A DNA stretch of 64,000 nt from contig NZ_CP107985.1 in the NCBI RefSeq assembly GCF_036108815.1, forward strand, positions 6,879,501 through 6,943,500, read 5' to 3'. Position 1 is the first letter of the stretch; each line of letters begins with the position of its first letter. Positions 60,051 to 64,000 of the stretch are shown in pieces. Position numbers and translations under genes: made by a program. The stretch is from Streptomyces sp. NBC_00353. GTDB taxonomy: Bacteria > Actinomycetota > Actinomycetes > Streptomycetales > Streptomycetaceae. Below the pieces are notes generated by a model that was given only the letters and a program-made list of their open reading frames with translations, searched no databases and had not been told where the DNA came from.

Positions 60051-61756
60051 GCGCCGGCCTCCAGCGCCCCGCGCACCTGTGTCACGGTCAGCCACTCCTG
60101 CGGGGCGAGGATCTTCGCGGTCTGCGGTGCGAATGCCGGTGACGAGACCACCACCTGCCGGGTCGGCCCGTCCGCGACGGTCTCCCCGTCCGCGAGGATC
60201 ACCACCCGGTGGGCCAGCTCGGCGGCGAGTTCCACGTCGTGCGTGGCCAGCACGATCGCATGGCCCCCGGCTGCCAGGCCGCGCAGCACACGTATCAGCC
60301 GGGCCTTCGCCGCGTAGTCCAGACCGCGGGTGGGCTCGTCCAGCAGCAGGAGCGGGGGCCGTGCGGTCAGCACAATGGCCAGCGCCAGGGCGAGCCGCTG
60401 CCCCTCGGAGAGATCACGGGGGTGGGTGTCGTCCGGTACGTCGGGCAGCAGCTCGGAGACCAGGGCCCGGCAGCTGCCCGCCGCCGCGCCCGCGTCGGCG
60501 TCGGCCGCCGCGCACTCGGCGGCGACCGTGTCCGCGTACAGCAGATCGCGCGGTTCCTGCGGTACGAGCCCGACCCGGCGCACCATGTCGCGCGGATGCG
60601 TGCGGTGCGGGGCCCGGCCGCCGACGAGGACGCTTCCGGTCGTGGGCTCGACCATGCCGACGAGGGCGGCGAGCAGTGTGGACTTGCCCGCGCCGTTGCG
60701 GCCCATCAGGGCGACGGTCTCGCCCGGCGCGACGGAGAACGTCACCCGGCGCAGCGCCTCGACACGCCCGCGCCGCACCCCCAGGCCCTCGACCCGGGTG
60801 GTCGCTTCCGCGACAGCTTCGGGAGCGGATCGGGGAGCGGGCACGCGACGGCGCCCGAACAGACCACGGCGTACGGGCGTGGTTGCGGGCAGCGGCGCCG
60901 GGGCGGCGGACGCCGACGGAGCGGGCGACGGCGGTTCGGCCGAGGCCAGCCGCTCCCGCAGATCCGTCGCGCGGCGCCGCGCATCGCGTACCGACAGCGG
61001 CAACGGCTCCCAGCCCGCCAGCCGGCCCAGGGCCACCACCGGCGGGTGGACCGGGGAGACCGCCATGATGTCGGCGGGGGCGCCCATCACCGGTGCGGCG
61101 CCCGGCGACGGCAGCAGAACGACCTGGTCCGCGTACTGGACGACGCGTTCCAGGCGGTGCTCCGCCATCAGGACCGTCGTGCCCAGGTCGTGCACCAGCC
61201 GCTGGAGCACCGCGAGGACCTCCTCGGCCGCCGCCGGGTCCAGCGCGGACGTCGGTTCGTCGAGGACCAGGACCTTGGGGTGCGGGGTCAGCACCGAGCC
61301 GATCGCGACCCGCTGCTGCTGGCCGCCGGAGAGCGTGGCGATCGGCCGGTCGCGCAGCCCGGCGAGGCCCAGCAGGTCGAGGGTCTCCTCGACCCGCCGC
61401 CGCATCACGTCGGGGGCAAGTCCCAGCGACTCCATGCCGTACGCCAGCTCGTCCTCGACGGTGTCGGTGACGAAGTGGGAGAGCGGGTCCTGTCCCACCG
61501 TGCCGACGAGATCGGCGAGTTCGCGCGGCTTGTGGGTACGGGTGTCACGGCCGTCGACCATCACCCTGCCGCGCAGCGTGCCGCCCGTGAAGTGCGGTAC
61601 GAGACCGGAGACGGCGCCCAGCAGCGTCGACTTGCCGACCCCCGAAGGGCCGACGAGCAGCACCAACTCGCCCTCGGGGACGGTCAGATCGACCCCGGAC
61701 AGGGTCGGGCGCGCGGCCCCCTCGTACTGCACCGAGACCTGCTCGAACCGGATCAC
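60047..61756 (-). CDS. ECF transporter double ATPase (A/A' fused)
   Basis: A 569-residue protein with two ABC ATPase domains. Domain 1 has Walker A GPSGVGKST, signature LSGGQQQR, and Walker B VLVLDEPTSALD. Domain 2 (from about 335) has Walker A GRNGAGKST, signature LSEGQRLALA, and Walker B LLLLDEPTRGLD. A Pro/Ala-rich linker lies at 275-325. It powers vitamin uptake with the T and S subunits. Starting at GTG 61756 gives a GTGA overlap with the EcfT stop; the open frame upstream is the shadow of ecfT. Confidence 0.92.
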   Translation of the reverse strand: MIRFEQVSVQYEGAARPTLSGVDLTVPEGELVLLVGPSGVGKSTLLGAVSGLVPHFTGGTLRGRVMVDGRDTRTHKPRELADLVGTVGQDPLSHFVTDTVEDELAYGMESLGLAPDVMRRRVEETLDLLGLAGLRDRPIATLSGGQQQRVAIGSVLTPHPKVLVLDEPTSALDPAAAEEVLAVLQRLVHDLGTTVLMAEHRLERVVQYADQVVLLPSPGAAPVMGAPADIMAVSPVHPPVVALGRLAGWEPLPLSVRDARRRATDLRERLASAEPPSPAPSASAAPAPLPATTPVRRGLFGRRRVPAPRSAPEAVAEATTRVEGLGVRRGRVEALRRVTFSVAPGETVALMGRNGAGKSTLLAALVGMVEPTTGSVLVGGRAPHRTHPRDMVRRVGLVPQEPRDLLYADTVAAECAAADADAGAAAGSCRALVSELLPDVPDDTHPRDLSEGQRLALALAIVLTARPPLLLLDEPTRGLDYAAKARLIRVLRGLAAGGHAIVLATHDVELAAELAHRVVILADGETVADGPTRQVVVSSPAFAPQTAKILAPQEWLTVTQVRGALEAGA

Positions 61757-62904
61757 TGGCTCTCCTCGGAGTTCGCGACGGCCACAACGGGCGGCGCGGG
61801 CGCCACCGCCGCGGGCAACAGCCCGATCAGCACCGCCGCCGCCGGCCACAGCGGGAACACCGGCGCCGTCAGCGGTACGACTCCGGGATGCAGCGCCTCC
61901 GGGTCGGCACTGCCCGCCCAGATCATCGCCGCCGCGACCACCGCACCCGACCCGGCCACCAGCCAGGCCCTCGCCCCCCACCGGTCGGGCCGGTAGCGGG
62001 TGCGGACCGAGCGGGCACCGCCGAGCCGGAGCCCGGCCATCGCGGCGACGAGCCCGGCGAACAGCAGCGGCAGCCCGTACACCGCACCCTGCGAGGCCAG
62101 CAGACCGTACGTGCCGGCGCAGACCCCCAGCAGCCCGCCGAGCGTGAGGACGTTCGTGGTGTGCCGGACGGCGCGCGGCACCTGGGCCGTACGCCCGTAT
62201 CCGCGCGCGTCCATCGACGCCGCCACCGCCACCGACCGCTCCAGCGCACCCTCCAGCACCGGCAGTCCGATCTGCAGGACGGCCTTGATGCCACCGGCCG
62301 GGCGGCCCCGCAGCCGCCGTGCGGTGCGCAGCCGCACCACATCGGCAACCATGTTCGGTGCGAACGTCATCGCGACGACGACCGCGACGCCCGCCTCGTA
62401 CAGTGCGCCCGGCAGCGACTTCAGCAGCCGGGCCGGGTTGGCGAGCGAGTTCGCCGCGCCGATGCAGATCAGCAGGGTGGCCAGCTTCGCCCCGTCGTAC
62501 AGCGCGAAGAGCAACTGCTCGGCGGTGACCCGGCCGCCGATCCTGACGCCCTGCGCCCAGTCGGGGAGCGGGACTTCGGGGAGGGTGAACACCGGGTGCG
62601 TACCGGGGATCGGTGAGCCGAGAAAGACGGAGAACAGCAGCCGCACGCCGACGACGAACAGCCCGATCCTGATGAACGCCCCGTACGAACGGGCCCACGG
62701 CGCATCCGTCCGGCGCGCCGCCACGACGTAACCGGCCACCCCCACCAGCAGCCCGAGCAGCAGCGGATTGCTGGTCCGGGAGGCGGCGGTGGCCAGCCCG
62801 ATCGCCCACAGCCACCAGGCCCCGGCGGGCAGGGCGTTGCTGCGGGTCGCCTCGGGGGCGCGCAGGGCACGGCCCGGCCGGGCAGGGCCGGCGGAGACGG
62901 TCAT
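61753..62904 (-). CDS. ECF transporter T component (EcfT/CbiQ family)
   Basis: A 383-residue transmembrane coupling subunit. The CbiQ-like core has four to five helices, and the coupling-helix signature AASMDARGYGR (Ala-Arg-Gly) near residue 230 contacts the ATPases. An extended C-terminal hydrophobic region (about 255-375) adds further helices compared with the usual 250-residue EcfT. The ATGA overlap with the SCO2322-family gene at 62901-62904 and the GTGA overlap with the ATPase gene show coupled translation. Confidence 0.88.
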   Translation of the reverse strand: MTVSAGPARPGRALRAPEATRSNALPAGAWWLWAIGLATAASRTSNPLLLGLLVGVAGYVVAARRTDAPWARSYGAFIRIGLFVVGVRLLFSVFLGSPIPGTHPVFTLPEVPLPDWAQGVRIGGRVTAEQLLFALYDGAKLATLLICIGAANSLANPARLLKSLPGALYEAGVAVVVAMTFAPNMVADVVRLRTARRLRGRPAGGIKAVLQIGLPVLEGALERSVAVAASMDARGYGRTAQVPRAVRHTTNVLTLGGLLGVCAGTYGLLASQGAVYGLPLLFAGLVAAMAGLRLGGARSVRTRYRPDRWGARAWLVAGSGAVVAAAMIWAGSADPEALHPGVVPLTAPVFPLWPAAAVLIGLLPAAVAPAPPVVAVANSEESQ

Positions 62905-63593
62905 CCGCGGCGGCGGCGGGCCTGCACCACTGCGGCGACGCCGAGCAGAAGGACGGCGGCGACACCGGCGAGCACCCCGGCGGACGGACCGCCGCGGCCG
63001 CTCCCCGGGTGGGCCGAGGCGGACGGGCTCGCGGGTGCCTGCGACGTACCGTCGGCGTGCCCGGTGCCGGAGACCTGCTCACCGCAGCCCGAGGCCGGAT
63101 AGCCGGAGATCGCGCAGAGCAGTGCCTCGCTGCTGTAGCGCAGCGGCTTGGCCACGGAGGCGAGGGCCTCCGCGGCGCTCGCGTCCTCGGCGACCTGCGC
63201 GCATGCGGTACGCGGCGCGGGCGGCGTCTCCCCGTCCGGGGCGTCCGCCGCCGTGCCGGGGTCGATGACGAGCGCGATCCGCTTGGTGCCGTCCTTGGCG
63301 GGGGTGTCCGCACAGATCACCGCGAAGTCGGGGGCGCGGCGCGGTTTCGCCGAGTCCTGGGAGTCCTCGCTCACCGAGAACCGGAAGCCCTGCACCGCAC
63401 CGTCGTCGGGCCGGACCAGCGACGGGCCCTGGGTGGCGTACGCCCAGCCCGTCCCCTTGCCCTCCCAGAACGACCAGTAGCGGTAGCCGGCCGCGTGGGC
63501 GGTGCCCGCACCGAGCACGGTCAGGACGGCGCCGAGAACGAGCAGCAGGGCGCCCGCCGTCGGCCACCCGGATCGATTGCCCGCCCGGTTCAC
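62901..63593 (-). CDS. SCO2322-family secreted/membrane protein
   Basis: A 230-residue protein starting at GTG 63593. The signal segment ends THA-A near residue 35. The extracellular domain begins YRYWSFWEGKGTGWAYATQG and contains Cys pairs (VICADTP, TACAQV, LLCAISG and GCGEQ). A Ser/Pro/Gly linker and a C-terminal membrane helix followed by RRRRG end it. The family is found with this ECF cluster in Streptomyces and may present ligand to the S component; that is inference. Confidence 0.85.
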   Translation of the reverse strand: MNRAGNRSGWPTAGALLLVLGAVLTVLGAGTAHAAGYRYWSFWEGKGTGWAYATQGPSLVRPDDGAVQGFRFSVSEDSQDSAKPRRAPDFAVICADTPAKDGTKRIALVIDPGTAADAPDGETPPAPRTACAQVAEDASAAEALASVAKPLRYSSEALLCAISGYPASGCGEQVSGTGHADGTSQAPASPSASAHPGSGRGGPSAGVLAGVAAVLLLGVAAVVQARRRRG

Positions 63594-64000
63594 AGCTGCG
63601 GGGTCTTCCGGCGGCTGCTGATGAGGAAGCCGACGCCGGCACCGGCGGCGAGACCGATACCGACGAGCCACCACACCCCGAGACCGGCGTCGTCGCTGGT
63701 GCCGTCCTGCGCCGCGTAGTCGCTGGTGGCCGGCGAGGGTGTGTGGGCGGCGGCCGGCTTCGGTCCGGTCGCGTTCAGCCGCTCGACCAGGTCGACGCCG
63801 CCGAAGTCGCGGGCATCGGCGCCGGTCGTGTGCGCGGCCACGACCAACTGGGCGTAGGCGGCCGGGCCGTTCTCGGCCGCCCAGGGCGCGGCGTTCTTCT
63901 TCAGCCAGCCGAGCGCGCCGGCCGCCTTGTCCTGGTGGCCCGTGGCGGCCAGGGCGACGACCGCGTCCGCGGTGTTGCCGAAATCGGGCTGCTCGGTGGT
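63590..64000 (-). CDS. Prenyltransferase/squalene-oxidase-repeat protein, partial
   Basis: Only the 3' 136 codons lie in the window; the 5' end is beyond the right edge. The visible part contains repeats of the alpha-alpha toroid type (NTADAVVALAATGHQDKAAG, then ALGWLKKNAAPWA and YAQLVVAAHTTG). A polar linker, one membrane helix (LGVWWLVGIGLAAGAGVGFL) and the cytoplasmic tail SSRRKTPQL follow. It is probably surface-anchored and without enzyme activity, perhaps a cofactor-carrier capture protein. Its stop overlaps the SCO2322-family start (63590-63593). Confidence 0.8.
   Translation of the reverse strand, partial: TTEQPDFGNTADAVVALAATGHQDKAAGALGWLKKNAAPWAAENGPAAYAQLVVAAHTTGADARDFGGVDLVERLNATGPKPAAAHTPSPATSDYAAQDGTSDDAGLGVWWLVGIGLAAGAGVGFLISSRRKTPQL

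Noticed and set aside
60209..62147. Long plus-strand open frames over the ECF operon
   Set aside because: They are antisense to clear ATPase and EcfT genes and are Arg/Ala/Gly-rich shadow translations.

Overview
The window is very GC-rich with dense G/C-ending codons, and it carries gene families typical of Streptomyces: DUF4383, DUF4097, DUF6416, SCO2322-family and SCO3933-family proteins, SigE-family sigma factors, snapalysin, a CYP125-like P450, and integrative elements of the pSAM2 type. I read it as a Streptomyces chromosome segment containing one large accessory island at a tRNA gene. No database search was possible, so names rest on motifs, architecture and remembered family features.

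Layout. 1-3.1 kb is ordinary chromosome (DUF4383 protein, coiled-coil protein, DUF4097 lipoprotein). At 3125 lies tRNA-Val(TAC), whose 3' half is the attachment site of an actinomycete integrative and conjugative element (AICE). 3.2-12.6 kb is its backbone: integrase, excisionase, RepSA-type initiator, small transfer and spread proteins, a GGDEF protein, the FtsK-like TraSA translocase and an SCO3933-type regulator, all on the minus strand. These face a divergent XRE/TPR regulator and a GntR-Nudix (Pif-like) protein across a control region with two sets of palindromic or repeated operators. 12.6-21.9 kb is cargo: an IS630-type transposon with a DinB passenger, a secreted beta-helix protein, a flavoprotein, and a coiled-coil/Mrr nuclease/TerD fusion that may act in defence.

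The 46-bp att core recurs at 21914, 24076 and 26591. Two of these copies are followed by the same terminator and by decayed 3' pieces of the same integrase. The region is therefore a stack of successive integrations at one tRNA, in which the older elements lost their backbones but kept cargo: a lower-GC PIN-like protein, a snapalysin protease and an FG-GAP fragment. Decay continues to about 29.4 kb, with more gene fragments (SUKH-like, integrase, aldo/keto reductase) scattered to 37.5 kb.

From about 29.8 kb the content becomes more chromosomal: a sigma factor with a coupled anti-sigma-like membrane protein, secreted proteins (one with a Thr/Pro minisatellite), a YihY/BrkB protein, SDR plus XRE regulator, GNAT enzymes, DUF7144, DUF1254, DUF2277, DedA, DoxX, PhoD phosphatase, secreted HNH nuclease, FetB-like permease, HAD hydrolase, a peptidoglycan-binding protein, an MFS-MarR fusion and a GT87/PAP2 fusion. 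At 54.5-58.4 kb an AEC transporter and a CYP125-like P450 face a FadA5-like steroid thiolase, with two KstR-like boxes between the last two, suggesting sterol side-chain catabolism. The window ends with a translationally coupled ECF vitamin-transporter operon (S, A, T components, SCO2322-family protein, prenyltransferase-like protein), whose first gene runs off the right edge.
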